64,000 bases of DNA from Nemania diffusa (GCA_038501195.1 JBBPUQ010000008.1:3730501-3794500), one strand, 5' to 3'. Positions 1 to 13,000 are shown, counted from the first letter of the stretch. Notes: generated from the sequence alone by a model not told the origin. Numbers and translations: made by a program.

Positions 1-1340
1 TCGTGAGCAGTCACCATACAGGTAGAATAGGAGGGTAGGGTGCTTGTTAGGTGCCGCAAAAGATGCTAGATTCCAGACCTCCTGTGGCCACTTGTTAGGG
101 TTCGTCTCTCGAGCATATGATGGCGTAAGCCAGTTTGTATAGCCTGGGAAGGCGTCCTCATCCGCATCCGTCATCCAAAAGGCTGAAGGGAAGGTGATGA
201 AAACCTTTTCAAGTTGGGACAACTTCAGGTTACTGATCGCGGCAATTGTCCTCGGCGGTAAAGGTGGCTCAAAACAGTCCAGGTGTTTCTGCAGCCACCC
301 CAACGGTGCTGTCATCACGACGTCGTCAAATTGGTACCTAGTCCCATCGCTAGTTGTTAGTACAACTTTCTGTCCCGATCTTCTCTGCTCTGCTGTGTGC
401 ACAGAGACGACTCTGCTGCTGAGGTGAATCTCGGCTTGCTCCCTTGCAGGTTTGTAAATTTTGTCTAGAATCGCCGAGTAGTTTGACTCAACAAACATCT
501 CCTCTATACATGGTTAGTAGCAGCTCGCCTTTATGCTCTTTCATGTGCATGCTTACCTCCTCCGCAGCATTCCTCCATCCAGGCGAACCTCAGACTCTGT
601 TTCCACACTGGCTCGCCTACATAGGCACCCCACATCTCGCTCATCTGTATGAGGAGCTCCTTTTCATTGTTGTTCATTGATTCTTCGTCTGCTCTTCTCC
701 GTACATAATCGTACATGGATTCCTCGGAAGGGATACTTCTCCCACCATCACGCTCTTTCGCGGCCGCGCTGACCTCGAAGGCTTCGTTGATGATCTTCCA
801 CAGAAGAGACGAGAGTCTATCCGCCTGGTCAGCTGGCAGCGGAAGGCCCGCAGAATCGTAGATGAGTTGCTTCTCATTCCAGTGGTGCAGAGGCGTATCC
901 GTCTCTTGTGCAAGTTTCCAAATCGGGTGTACTTCGCCGCTATCCCAGGTGTGAATCCAATTCGGCCCGCTATGAAACTTGGAGTTAGCGAGCTGCTGAT
1001 CTCGGTCATAGTTAGTTGTACATACATATCAACTGTGTAACCCAGCTCATCGGACTGGCATATCTGAGATGCATGGCGTTAGGGTCACTTTCATTCAAAG
1101 CCACGCCTCTCTTTATTCCCCTTGACGTACCCTGCCACCGATTCGATCCCGAGCCTCGAGGATTGTGACCTTGAACTCATGCGACAAGAGGATGGCGGCA
1201 CAACGAAGGCCAGAGACACCTGCCCCAACAATGCCGATGTGCGGTCGCTTGTCAGCTGGTACATGGTTCATATTCGTGGGCTCAACCGACGTTGCCATGC
1301 TGGTATAGACGAGATGGGCTTCTGGCATTCGACTGGTCAA
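1..1340 (-). CDS. Flavin-containing amine oxidase, C-terminus cut by window edge
   Basis: Partial FAD-dependent amine oxidase (monoamine/polyamine oxidase superfamily), which oxidises amines to aldehydes or imines with release of hydrogen peroxide. The N-terminal exon (1131-1340) carries the FAD dinucleotide-binding motif GIVGAGVSGL and the following acidic strand end LEARDRIGGR. Exon 2 (about 557-992) begins near LANSKFHSGPNWIHTWD, which matches the GPNWIHG-like flavin-site motif of the family. Exon 3 (1-503) covers part of the substrate domain and includes VVMTAPLGWLQ. Introns are 504-556 (GTAAGC donor, phase 1) and roughly 993-1130 (GTACGT donor, phase 0; the acceptor could be three bases earlier). 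The first Met at 1340 is used; an internal Met in MNHVPADKRP, about 23 residues further on, is also possible. The C-terminal FAD-binding part lies outside the window. Substrate cannot be told. Confidence 0.82.
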
Positions 1341-2175
1341 GCACGCTCTTGGCTCGCCCAGTCAGTCACTCGAGGTATTATATTTAGGAGTAACCTATTG
1401 ACCAGCCACATTTGTGTTCAAAGTTATCTCGGCTTAACCGACCTCGGACTGGGCGAATAAGAACACAGATATACACTGGGGTCAGATTCTGCCTTGCGCA
1501 TTAAACAATCGAAGGCACATCGCGGTGGCTGTCTGCCTAGCAATGTACCATAGAAATGCCTACTGCTCATGGTGCGATTAATAGGGGTAGTAGTATCAGA
1601 TATGGTCATCATTGGATGTCGGTGTCCGATGATTTCTTAGGTCTTGTATCAGCTAGACAGTCTTCTGCAGGCGACCATTACCAGTGATTAGACTTGGGAT
1701 TATATGCATACATATAAGACGTGACGTGACGTGACAGTGTAGGCACTAGATATATGCAAGATTTAGGGATCCTTATGCAACCCATCACCATAGCGCTTCG
1801 GGTATGACTCCTGTTGGACATTTACCAGTAGATAGTCTATACTACGTAGTCTACTAACGTATAGGCATGTTCCTAGATAGGCTGCACAATCAACAATACG
1901 CACGTCGGTGCCGCTTTCAGCTGAGGGGACTAATGCCACACTACCTCACACCCCAGGGTCCCTGTTCTCAATAGGGTTGTCCACATTAGACTAGCGCTCT
2001 CAGCGCGAAAATTTGAATCATAGGTAAATCATAGGTAGGTATATACAAATAACTAAGTCATCTACTGCGTATGCAGTAGGTATGCACAAGACGTACGCAT
2101 ACGCATAACCATGCACCACCCCCTTTTCCCTTTATCCCAAAACAGTACCAAACGCCTTGTGGTGATGCAATTAGA
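1341..2175. other. Intergenic region, no gene seen
   Basis: Between the start of the amine oxidase and the stop of the ABC transporter, so it holds the oxidase promoter and the transporter 3' end. Only short unsupported reading frames are present. It contains a short GTGAC tandem at 1718-1735. No RNA gene recognised. Confidence 0.6.
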
Positions 2176-5100
2176 CTATATCCGTAACCGCGTGCCCGCC
2201 AACAGACCAATAAATGCAAGTAGACGATACACGGTCCCAATCAGGAGCAACACCCCTATATTCAACCATATCCTATCGAGATAGAATCCCGAAATTCTAG
2301 CAGCCAGGTCTACATCGTACAGATACCTGAACGGCGCGACCAGCTGCCCGAAGTAAACCTCTGCAAGCCAGGTGCCCGGGGACAGCCGCCAAAGCCATTC
2401 CAGATGCCACTCCTCCACCTTGGAAAGCGCCGGCGCGGCACCCGAGAGGATACCAACAACCAGGCTGATCATGGTTGCTAAGAGTGGCGCGTCTTCTCTT
2501 CGCACAATCACTGCGAGATCGGTGTTAGTATCATACTACTTAGACTAATGCGCACCGAGAGAAAAGAAAAGAAAGGAAGAAAGGAAAAAAAGCAAAAAGG
2601 TGGGGTATTAGACTTACTTGACATGACACTTGCCAGCCCGTAGATGCAGTAGAAGTACACAAAGTTTGTCGTGAACGCGATACCCCAAGGGATGATAGGC
2701 GTAGAGAGCACAAATATGAGGGTCGAGAAGTGCAGGCACGCAAACGCCATGCGCGGCAAGACAGACAGATTCTTAGCCAGGAAGTAGGCGATCCGCGAGT
2801 GGCCGGCCTCAGCCTCTCGGCGGTACAGCAGCGTCTCCTCCGAGAAGACCTTGACGCCCGGGGCGGCCGAGACGAGCCCGATGGCAATGACTATGAGCAG
2901 CGCGAGTTCCGGCACCGACATGTAATCCGTGGCGATGGACAGCACCTCGAATGGCGCGTTGTAGATGCCCGTGAAGAGTATGCCCTGCTTGCTGTTCTCT
3001 GCGAGGCCGAGCAAGATACCAGAGATCGAGGCTAGGCTTATCTCAAACCAGAAGGTCGACTTGGTGCGCCACTGCTGAAGCAGGGCACGTCGTAAGCACA
3101 GCCAGCCCTGCTTCCACCGCGGGGCACCTCGCTGCTTCAACAGTTTCCGATGGATCGTCGTCGTCTTTGCGGCCGAGGCTCTATCAGGCCGGAAAGCCTC
3201 ATGACGGCTCCTGATGTCAGCGTTTTGTCGAGAGGTAGCCCAGTGGGCTATCAAGGACTCCCTGGAGATGTCGCCCGCCCTCTTGTAGATCCGGCCGTTG
3301 CCGGTAATGATGTCGGTTATGACGTCTCCGGTGTTGGCGTGCTTGGGGAATTGGAACCCAACATTGCGAAAGAACTCCTGCACGCCGCTCTCGCTGCCCT
3401 CGTAGATAATCTGGCCGTTTGCTAGGAGGATCAAGTCGTCAAGCATCTCGAAGATCTCTAACCTTGGTTGATGGACTGCAATACTTAGGTTAGTGAACCA
3501 TCTTCAGAGCACGGGGTAATAGGGGTTTGCGTTGGAAGGAGTTATCTCTTATGATATGACGATAGTCTTAGAAGCATCTTCGCAGCGCAGGAGAAAACCC
3601 AGAACTAGAATAGCCGAGATGGACTTACTGATCACAATGACAGAAATACCAAGCCGCGCAATGGCTTTCAGCGTCCTCATGATAGACGAAGCCGACGCAG
3701 CATCCAACCCACTAGTGGGTTCATCGAGGAAGATAGCCATAGGCGCCGCAGCCAGTTCCATGCCGATGCTCACGCGCTTCCTCTGCCCACCGCTAATAAC
3801 GGGTTTCCCGACGCTTCCGACGAGCGAGTTGCGTACGTGAGACAGCTCCAGACAGTCTATCACCGAGTCGACGTGGGCCTTGATATCGGCGCTTGCCCAC
3901 GTGCGGGAGAGTCGAATTCTCGCAGAGTGCAGGATATTTTCGTACACGGTCAGCTCCGGGAGCACGATGTCGTCCTGGGGCACATAGCCGATGAGTTTCT
4001 TGTACTTCTTTATCTTGCCCGGGATGTTATTGACCATGACCGACCCGCCCGTGTTGGTAGTCTTTCCCATGAGCACGTTAACGAAGGTCGATTTGCCGGC
4101 TCCGGAACCGCCCATGACTGCCGTGAGGGAGCCCTTTTCTATAGAGCCCGTCACGTTCTGGAGAATCGGCTTGGGGGCCCCCTTGGGTTGGAAGCTCAGA
4201 TTGGTGTAAGTGAAGGAGAGGCCGAATTGGGAGGCATCTGTTGCCTTTCGCATCGAATCGACGAAGGCTCGAAGCTCAGGCGTGAGGCCTTGATCGTACG
4301 CCTCCGTGTCTGAGGTTACGGGTATTGGTATGTCGAGCGCCGCTTGAAATCCGGCCCAATTATCTACTCTCTGCGGCATATATGTCGCACTCATCGTCAT
4401 TGACTCTTGGTCGTGGTCGTCTTCGTCGAAGAGTTCCTTGTAGCCGCCCAAGTTTGCTGAGATGGCGCTGCTGCCTTTCGGTCTAGCCAGAGCACGCACC
4501 TCTCTGGAGCTGCGGAACCTTTTGTTAATGAAATACCAGATGAGTCCCACCGTGACGATCACGTCCAGTACCACAACGAGGACAAGCGGTATTAAGAAGA
4601 ACTGGCGCGTCGACTTTTCCGGACAATAACTTCCCAATGCACAAGGGGTCGGTGTTGAGGCTCCCGGTTGACAATACGTCCCGGCCGGACAAGGTAAAGT
4701 CTTGCGGCCGCCGAATTCGGCAGGGCAATAATACCCTTCCTGGCAGACGACGGGCTCAAAAGGACCCATACCAATGTTCGTGCTGTTGAACTGACAAATA
4801 ACACCCGATAACCTCGACTCCTGGCATCGGGTAATGGGCGGGCAGTACTGTGGGAGCGAGTTTACCGTATTGTTTGCGCCTTTACCATGTTAGCAGTGTA
4901 GACCCGACGGAACTCGAGGCAGACGAACATAGGAAACCCAGCGGGCAACCGGTAGAGACCCAATCAGCCACATCCTGGATTTCAACTGGAACGCCGCCCT
5001 CTCGCCAGCACGGAGCCGCAGAAACGAGGGTATCGCCAGCCGCCTGTTCCGCGACCGCCCCGTAGAATGCCGTGGAGAATGTTGTCTGATTAACGCCCGT

Positions 5101-5557
5101 ACACGCCCTGTCGTACGGCGTGAATTTGCCCAGGTCGGCGCCAACGAAGGTGTCGTTGCCTGTATCCCACATCAAGGCCCTAGAAGTGTCTGGGCCGTTG
5201 GATGCGTCGTGAATGGGGAGCTTGAGATTTCGGCCGCCGTGTAGACTTTCAAACCATTTACCCGTGGTTACATCGTATACGCCCTGCGTCTGGTTGCCAA
5301 TACATTGCCATGCTGCTGCATAGGCCTCGGCGTCGTTATTACTCTGCTCGACATGCCGCAGTGCGCAGAGGCACGCGGAACTATCGAGAAAACTCGGTCC
5401 GTAGTTCGACTCTCTCGGCAGAAAAGGATCTTGCGGTGCGTTCGTGAGAGCCGCGCGGTACAGTGTTAGATCGCTCTCCATCACTTCGCTAAGCCGAGTG
5501 GCAGACCTCACGCAAGAATATTGATACTTGAACAAGAGGTCTGTCTGGTGAGCGTTT
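2176..5557 (-). CDS. ABCG-family (ABC2-type) transporter with Cys-rich N-terminal ectodomain; first exon not resolved
   Basis: Half-size ABC transporter of the G type (ATPase before membrane domain), an ATP-driven membrane exporter of unknown substrate. Exons: 2176-2510, 2618-3475, 3629-4879 and 4929-about 5557. The N-terminal lumenal part is rich in Cys (for example GYYCP, GTYCQPG, GSYCPE) and ends in one hydrophobic segment (FFLIPLVLVVVLDVIVTVGL). The ATPase follows, with Walker A GGSGAGKST, signature ISGGQRKRVSIG, Walker B AIFLDEPTSGLD and the H-loop in HQPRLEIF, which is split by an intron. The C-terminus holds several membrane segments of the ABC2 domain. The intron 4880-4928 (GTTCGT donor, GCTAAC branch, AAG acceptor) restores the frame and gives the family-like stretch FLCANNTVNSLPQYCPP. 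The mature part starts near TDLLFKYQYSC after a CAG acceptor at about 5558; I could not find the exon carrying the expected signal peptide. Architecture resembles plant ABCG24/28-like and fungal homologues. Confidence 0.88.
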
Positions 5558-5681
5558 ATTAGATAATGATTAGATAGGTATACATTACGCGCGGACCTAA
5601 TCTGCCATTTCCTGGCGCTGCTGCCTTGACTTCTTATAAGACCAGCACGAAATCCTGAATCCTGGGTATCGTGTTACCCTA

Positions 5682-5702
5682 CGCCGCCGCCGCCGCCGCC
5701 GC
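5682..5702. repeat. (GCC/GGC)n microsatellite
   Basis: Seven uninterrupted GCC triplets, just upstream of the resolved part of the ABC transporter. They may lie in its leader or in the missing first exon, where they could encode Ala, Gly or Arg depending on frame. Confidence 0.8.
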
Positions 5703-6731
5703 ATGTGCCGGCTGTTGCGGCTGCTGTCAAAGATCTCCATCGCAGGTACTAACTTGGTGGATTGACAGCAGAGGGATGGATGAGCCATGTCGTCAAGTCC
5801 TATACATAAGCTAAGCCCTAGCATTTGGTGGTGAGACAGGTGAGACGAACATGGTATGGGGCTCAACTAGGCGACCGGGAAGTCAGTTAGTGACCGGGAT
5901 GATCTCATTTTCTTTCATTGCCGTTGCCCACAATTCGGACGATCTAGGACTTCGATCGTGGAGCCTGGATGATATAATTAACTGTTTCTTATTACGCTAT
6001 CTTCCTGCGTAGGGGCTGTGCGTGAACAGCCATTGCGGCGAAGACCAAAACTGGCCCACCAGTTTCATAGCCCTACGGATGCAAACGAAACGATTGTAAA
6101 ACACTGCTCAGCGAGTGCTCTCACTCCCACGAACAACACGTGAAATACGTGATGTTTTTCGATCTCTTCAACATCATTGGTATTGTGGACGATGCAAATG
6201 TGGACGAGGCGAGGATATTGTGAGATCAAAGCAAATAGTCTAATCTACCTTATCATTTATGACAGGTAAGTACCTAAGAATAGAAGTCTGTCTCATGGAA
6301 ATATTCTAGCTTCAATAAGACATGATTCAAATATCATCCTGGCACTATCTATCCCCCGCCAAACATAGCCACAGGTAGAACGATATTGGATGATTAATTA
6401 GATAAGATGAAAAATAGTAAAAGAGAAGAGACCGAATAGCCTATCGTGCTAATTTCTTCCGTGTAAGTCCTCCAGGCCCCCGGTCCGCCGCCGTTTATCA
6501 TTTCCCTAACCGACCCATTTCCGTATGTCTGCCGAGAACTATGCCTCTTTTGTGTAGCTGCGACGTGCCATGCCAATCGTGCTCACCTTCACTCTATAAT
6601 TGTCTCTCTGAGAAGGATCGTCAGCTTAAAATCCTTTGCACTACGTCCCACATTACCTAGACTACCGGTACCTATATCCACACGCTACAGTACACTTTTT
6701 AAAATTGGAAGAAAAGCTGTTTACTACTCAC
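5703..6731. other. Intergenic region between ABC transporter and ankyrin gene
   Basis: Expected to contain the ABC transporter first exon and promoter and the 3' end of the ankyrin-protein gene. No convincing coding frame or RNA gene. Locally AT-rich at about 6230-6420. Confidence 0.5.
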
Positions 6732-8401
6732 TCACTTTGCTAACTCGGCGTCCTGTTCTCGCGCAAGACGATCTCTCTCTGCACGGACCTCGTCGAAGAG
6801 GATAACTACATCCGAATGTCCGCGCGTCGTGGCTATTTGCAAGGGGGTATCGCCGTCGACGTCGACGTTGTCTAAGTCGGCGCCATGTTCTAGGAGAAGT
6901 CTGGCAACGGCGAGATGCCCACCATAAGCACACATGCTGAGTGCCGACCACCTGGTCCTGTTGTGTTAGGGACGGTGCGGGAAAACAGAGCAAGGCGGAA
7001 GATAGATAAGAGAGACGTAAGGAATAGGACTTGCGAAAAAAAAGAGAAAAAAAGTAGGGAAGACAGGTTGCATACCCCCACCGGTCAGTGGCATTCGCGT
7101 TGCACCCTAGGCTAAGTAGTTTAGCGACTTTCTCAATATCGCCAGCGCTCGCGGCCTCGATGATTGCCGTGCTCTTGACGAACAGTTTCTTGATAAGCCG
7201 GGTCGGGTCCGTGAGCGATTTCTTCCGGGCCGAGGGCTCCATCACTTCCACCGTGAGTGGTTTCATAATCTCCTCGATCGGTCGGTTGGACATCTTCCTG
7301 CGGAACTCTTCCCCAAACTCCTCGTTCGCCATGCTGAGCGCAGCGGCCGAGAACGCGGGACTCCCCCCGTAGCCGGAGTCGGCGAGCGACGGTAGCTGCA
7401 GCGGGTGGTCAACCTCGGTCGGATCGTCTTCCTCCATGAGACCCTGGGCCAAGGCCTCTTTGATCCACTGCACGATGTACTCGTTGTTCTCTTCTACCAC
7501 GGCAGGGCTAATCCCGACATCTTCGAGTTCCCGTCGCAGCTGTGCCCAGACGTCTGGAGACTCGATTGTTTCGGCTGCGCCCGGTGTTGTCACGACGGAG
7601 CCTTCTCTATAGCCCGCACGGACTTCGCAGATGAACTTGTTCAATCGCTTCTCAATTCGCGTCGTAGACGAACTTGGCCGAACAAGTTAGCTTTGTGCTG
7701 TAAGGAAGGGTCATTCTATAGACAGCCTACGGACCTGATTAGAGAGCTATTAAAGGCCGTCAATAGAGTCACGCTACTAACTACATCACGTAAAATTAGT
7801 ATATTTTACTGCGTTATTCCGAGACGTGCTTCGGGAGCACGCAGGGCTCGTCAGGGCTGAGATAGCCAGACAGAGACCTAAATGACAAATTCCCACTCAC
7901 CGAGCCGAGATCTTATATCCGCTAGGTCATGAAGTCCGAAGCGGAAACGATCCCAGGTCCTCTAATCAACCAGTCAGATATTACTTCGTAGACCATAGAA
8001 CGAAGCCCAGCCAGACCTAACGATGCTGACTAAGAAGAAGGTAAAATGATGCGTGTTGGAGTGAACAGCGTCGCGAAAAAGTATGAAAAAATGGCTGCAA
8101 AGTACCGCTCACGAACCTGAACCTGCGTGCCAAGGTTATCATAGGATCGCAATAACTTCTCCATGTCTCTGAGCGTATCGCAACAGCCATCCGTCAGGAT
8201 CTGAAGTCGGTTCACGCGGGATGTATCGAGATTGCTAAACTCGCCCAGGTAGTCTTCCGTCTCTTTAAGGACGACATGTAGCGAGGCGACATCCCCAGAC
8301 AACCGCTGGAAACTCTCGCCGGAATCCTTACAGGCTTTGTACACTCTCCAAGCCAGCGAGGACGCCAGGACGATGTCCCCGAAACTGACACCAAAGCTCA
8401 T
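6732..8401 (-). CDS. PigL_N-domain protein with C-terminal ankyrin repeats
   Basis: Five exons (8117-8401, 7901-7961, 7735-7780, 7076-7672, 6732-6951) join to 402 residues. The N-terminus begins MSFGVSFGDIVLASSLAW and matches the helical N-terminal domain often seen in fungal STAND/PigL-type proteins, continuing with TWDRFRFGLHDLADIRSRL and LLTAFNSSL from the two tiny exons. The middle is a charged linker (for example RIEKRLNKFICEVRAGYREG). The C-terminus, from about residue 300, contains about three ankyrin units (AIIEAASAGDIEKVAKLL, ALSMCAYGGHLAVARLLLEHGADL, DGDTPLQIATTRGHSDVV) and a short basic coiled end. There is no NACHT or NB-ARC NTPase between them, so this is not a full STAND receptor. 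Splicing uses GTTCGT and GTCCGT donors, and an AAG acceptor before 7672. Probably a cytosolic protein-interaction or signalling protein; the function is unknown. Confidence 0.85.
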
Positions 8402-10039
8402 GGTGGGCGGAAGGGGTCTTGTAGGATGTTCGCGTTATAGGGGACATTGATCGAGGGACAGCGTTAATTGAGATGCATTGTTTATTACGAGCCGCCCATG
8501 AGGAGTATTTGAATCCTTCGCTATTCCCTGGCTCTTCCAGTCTCTTGATGACAGGAGGCCTGCATCTTCGACCCCCCCAGCCAGACCATGTACTATCAAG
8601 GGTTCGAGCCCCAGGGGTTAGGTATCATTGTGGCTTGATAGACGCCTTTGGACTTCGCCAAACCTGAGCCCTACAAAGGACAGGCAGAATACGCCTTGGT
8701 TCGTTAGGCTGTGCATTTCTAATGTTATATATTTGTCAGGATAGGCAGGTGTGCCTCTCTATCGCGCACCTTCAATGAATGTGATGCTAGTATCAATTAA
8801 TACAGTACAGCTGGAGAGAATTAACTTATAGCGTTATCATTACCAAGAATTAAATACTCAGGAAGGGCCGGGATAGACGCGCGTCAGCTAGAGAGCTCTA
8901 ACATCTCCTTGTCTCGTTCAGTGCTTTCAAGTGGCTTGATGGTTTGCCCAGTCGTGTTGTTATCCGGGGGTTGTTCAGCTCGGTGGGGAAGATGCAGCCA
9001 GCGTTGTGCTTCCACCAATAGGTACAGTGCTGTAGACCTACATGGGCCAGATAACGAAATTAATTTAGGTATTAAGTTCACGTGGTGATTAAAGTGGTGT
9101 AATGATGCGGGTAAGTATCCCTCTGCTATTCCTGCTAACCGAAACGTATTTGTTTCATACTTGCGGCGACGGAGACATAAACGCACGTCTCTCAGAATGC
9201 TGATATATCATGTGTAAAATCCTAAAGATAAGCTGATATGAAACCAAAACCTCTTACCACGTCACAAATGGCGGCGCAGGATCCTTGAAGGCTCGAAGTG
9301 TGTATGATGTATATGTATATCTGATCTTCGTATATAGGATTTGATAAAAAAAGGGAGGCCGTTTGGGTCTCAAGAAATAGATATCCGCTATAGCATGTGT
9401 ATCCGTATCCGTATGCGCCTTCGTATGCGTATGCGTTGCCATCCTGTCTACCCCGTCCCAAAACTCCCAGCATAGATGAGAAATATCAAACACATGTGTA
9501 GACTTTTGAAAAAAAAGAGAAGATAAAAAAAAAGGGCCACTGCCGCCTCCTTTTATTTTTCCTTTCACTTTTCCTGGTACCCCTATTCATCTCAGATGTA
9601 TGTGTACACAGCCAAACGTACCCGCCCCAAAACGCCAGAGGCGCTTTGATTTCAACCCTGATCCGCCGACCTATTAAGACGATAAAAGGGGAATTGCTCG
9701 TCACTACAACTTTGATCCCAATCTACTTTTATATGCCCGCATAAAAAGCCCTTGATGTCCGCAAAATCAAAGAACTCTGGAGATGGGCGTTTATGAGCCA
9801 TGGACCAATATCTATGCGCCAATAATGAAATGAAAAGTAGATGCCTGCGAGCTTCGCTAGGCGAAGGAAGAGAGAATAAAAAGGCATACCGACTCGAGAG
9901 ATTGCGAATTAGGTGTTCTAGCGAGACAGGTTATTGTTTTATTGGCGTTTTGGATTGTTCAGGCGGTTCATGAGAAGCAGAGGGTGTAAAGGCGTTGTCA
10001 GCCACGCTTCGGGACCAATGTCTGTGATGATTCTGCCGT
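8402..10039. other. Intergenic region, no gene seen
   Basis: Holds the promoter of the ankyrin gene and the 3' side of the phytochrome gene. Only short shadow frames. It contains a degenerate GTATCC/GTATGC repeat at 9397-9436 and homopolymer A runs near 9510-9535. Confidence 0.55.
9397..9436. repeat. Degenerate hexamer repeat (GTATCC/GTATGC)
   Basis: About six to seven imperfect six-base units in noncoding DNA downstream of the phytochrome gene. No function can be assigned. Confidence 0.65.
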
Positions 10040-13000
10040 TTAGTCTGTCGGTTGGTGGACGAGCCAGCCACCGCGTTCCCACTCGCCGGGTTGGTACAGA
10101 CACTGTCCCCGCACGTCGTAGCTAGTGATGCCTTCGAGAAGAACATGAAGACGCTTGAAGTCAATGGGCTTGAGGATCCACCCGTCGAATCCGGCATCGG
10201 TGTAGATGGCCCTATCCTTCTCCATGAGCGATGCTGATACCGCGAAGATGGGAATGCGCTTGCGGAGATGGCTATGGGCGGCTGATCTCTCAAATGCCCT
10301 GATGAGCTTGGTGCTCGCGAGGCCATCAACGATGGGCATCTGCGACAGATGATTAGCTTTTCTTGGTCTCGCTCTGTCTTCAAAAACATGGCCTCTCAAT
10401 TTTTTATATTTTTTATTTTTGAGAAACGGGGGAATTAGTACATGAGAAATTGTTCTGCATACCTGCATGTCCATGAGTATAACATCAAACTGATGTGACT
10501 TCTCTTTGTATACTGTTGCGCAGTCCTCGCCATTAACCGCGGGATAGACATTGTGTCCAGCTTTTTCTAGTCTCTTGGTGAGAATCTTCATGTTCACGGG
10601 GTCATCCTCAGCTATGAGTACTCGCAACTCGTCAGGTTTTGGATGTGAAGGTGCGCTAGTCTTGTTCTTATCTTTAACGCGAGCAGGGTGTTCGGATAAT
10701 TCGAACAGGACTCGGGAAGACTGACTGGTCTGAGGCTCTGTGGATTGATCGAAATAGTCGTCCGATATCTTCACGGGTTTGATTGGGATGTTGCTGTCTT
10801 GGACGGGGTACAAGCCAGGATGCGCTTTGGGAGATTGAGCGGTATTTAAGGTGGATGGTTGTAAGAGCGGGTGTTTCTCACCAGTGCCTATTTGGGGTGC
10901 CGGTTCCTGTGAGACATCGTGACTAAGGAGCGATGAGGTAATGGAATTTGAACTATGCTGCCATCCTTTGGAGTTAAGTTGGATATGGGCCGGTTCCCCG
11001 TCCACTTCCCGAGGGGCGAATGGAGTTTGGATTGCATCAATTAAACGCTCCGCATCACTCTTGTTGCTGCGAGCGCCGGCGCTCCCGCCACTTTTCAGGC
11101 TATTCATACTGTTCGTCTCGTCGAAGCTTCGGGACTTGGTGATGAACCGAGTGGACGAATGAGCTACATTCATGCTTCCCCGATCGACCAGCAAGCGCTC
11201 CCCTGTTTGCGTGGGCGGGAGGGTGTCGGTTACCGAAGCCAAGGTTGCTGCATCTGAGTTTGCGTCGACGGTGCCGTCGCTGTCGCCCAATTTCTCAAGC
11301 ATATCGCTACTTGGAAGCTCAAATGGAACTTGGATGACAAACCTGGAGCCTTTGCCTTCTTCGGATTTTAACCGCAGCTGGCCATCCATATTAGCCACTA
11401 TGCGCGCGACGACAGCTAGGCCAAGGCCTAACGTGCGACCTTTGCGAGTTTCGTCGACTGGCGGTTCGACCGCTTCGGGCTCGGTAAGGTCGGCGCTGCT
11501 CACTTGCTCTAGGTCTTGGAAGAGGTATTCAAGCTGCTCGTTGCTCATGCCGCAGCCGGTGTCGTGTACGGTAATCTCAACGCGAACTTGGGAGTCGAAG
11601 ACCTCCATGACGAAACACTCCACTTTGACGAACCCCGCCGTCGTGTTTTGCATAGCGTTTGCTGTCACGTTGGCTATGGCTTGTCGCACCCGACGGTAAT
11701 CGCCGTGCACATATTTTGGCAGCCCGGGGTGCTCAATGACCTCGTAGGAGATGCCTTTCCGTTTGGCATCTACCTTGAATGGTTCCGTAGCTTCGGTGAT
11801 GCACATAGACAGATCCATTATTTCGTCTTTCACCAACTCCCGACCTTCTTCCGCTTTGGTGAGGTCGAGAAGGTCATTGATTACATAGATGAGTGATTTG
11901 GAAGCAGAATGGGATCTTGCGAGGTTTTCGCGCGTCTCCTGATCCAGTGATCCCTCCAAGGCAATTTCCAGATAATTGATGATGGCATTTAGGGGGGTAC
12001 GGACTTCATGGGCCGAATTAGCAAGCAAAAGGCGCGTAAGTCGACTGCTCTGAATGGCGGCCTCCTTCTGGCGCCAGACCTCGATGAATTTACCTGCGCA
12101 GACAAGTTAGTCATCTGTCCACGCGGTAGCCGGATTCTAGCCATGCTAGAACTATAGGGCGTAGGTAGGCTTACCATATACCAGGCAAAGTACAGCAGCG
12201 GTATCTACTTGTTCCTCGGACCATTCCCTACATTTACCAATTACGGTTTCACGCCACGTCTTGAAACTCGACCGCGGCTCGAGGAAATGGGAAGTGCCTG
12301 CCTTGATCATTTTCTCGTATGGGTTGCCGGCCCATTTTACCTCTCTAATTTGCCCCCTGCGAAAGAAGACGATGAAGTCGTGGCCGCCTACGCTAAGTGG
12401 CACATACAACAGACCGGCGATGACGGAAAACCCCGGCGTGTATCGGAGGTCGGGGAAATCCTGGCTAATATCTTGCGTAGTCAAGACGGCGGTAAATTTC
12501 CGAAGGCGCAGATATTCGAGAAGCGCCAGCGCTTCCTGCGATTGCGTAATCTTACCGAGCACCTTGGTCTCATCGCTTATGGATAACATACCGAAGTCCG
12601 CATCAAACAGCGTTAACAAATCTTCCGATGAGGCCACAATATATCCGGAGGGATTTTTATCCGTCGGCATGGTGTTGATGAGTTTTCTGGCCTGGAGACG
12701 CGAAGCATAGGAAAGCCGCTCGATGTTTCTCGAGGCCGTGTCGCCGACCATTCGACACATCTTACGGATGGGAAACGAGACTCTCATTCCCCTGGGGCCA
12801 TAGCTGTGGCATGAAATGAGCCCCCATAATTCATTGAAAGCATTGATCGAGATGGACATGGATGAGCGAACGGCCATGTTGGCAAGATATTTCAGGTGAA
12901 TCGGGGACATAGCACGCAGGTACGAGTGGCTCAGATCGAGGGGCTTTTCTAGGTCCTCTAGGGTGCGGCAGACAAGCCTTGCCGATGTTAAATCTCGATC

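Noticed and set aside
4880..4928. Apparent frameshift in the ABC transporter ectodomain
   Set aside because: A 49-base intron with GTTCGT donor, GCTAAC branch and AAG acceptor restores the frame and family-like sequence, so it is not a pseudogene signal.
8597..8612. tRNA B-box-like GGGTTCGAGCCC
   Set aside because: The flanking bases do not form a five-pair T-stem and no A-box or acceptor stem is visible upstream, so this is not called a tRNA.
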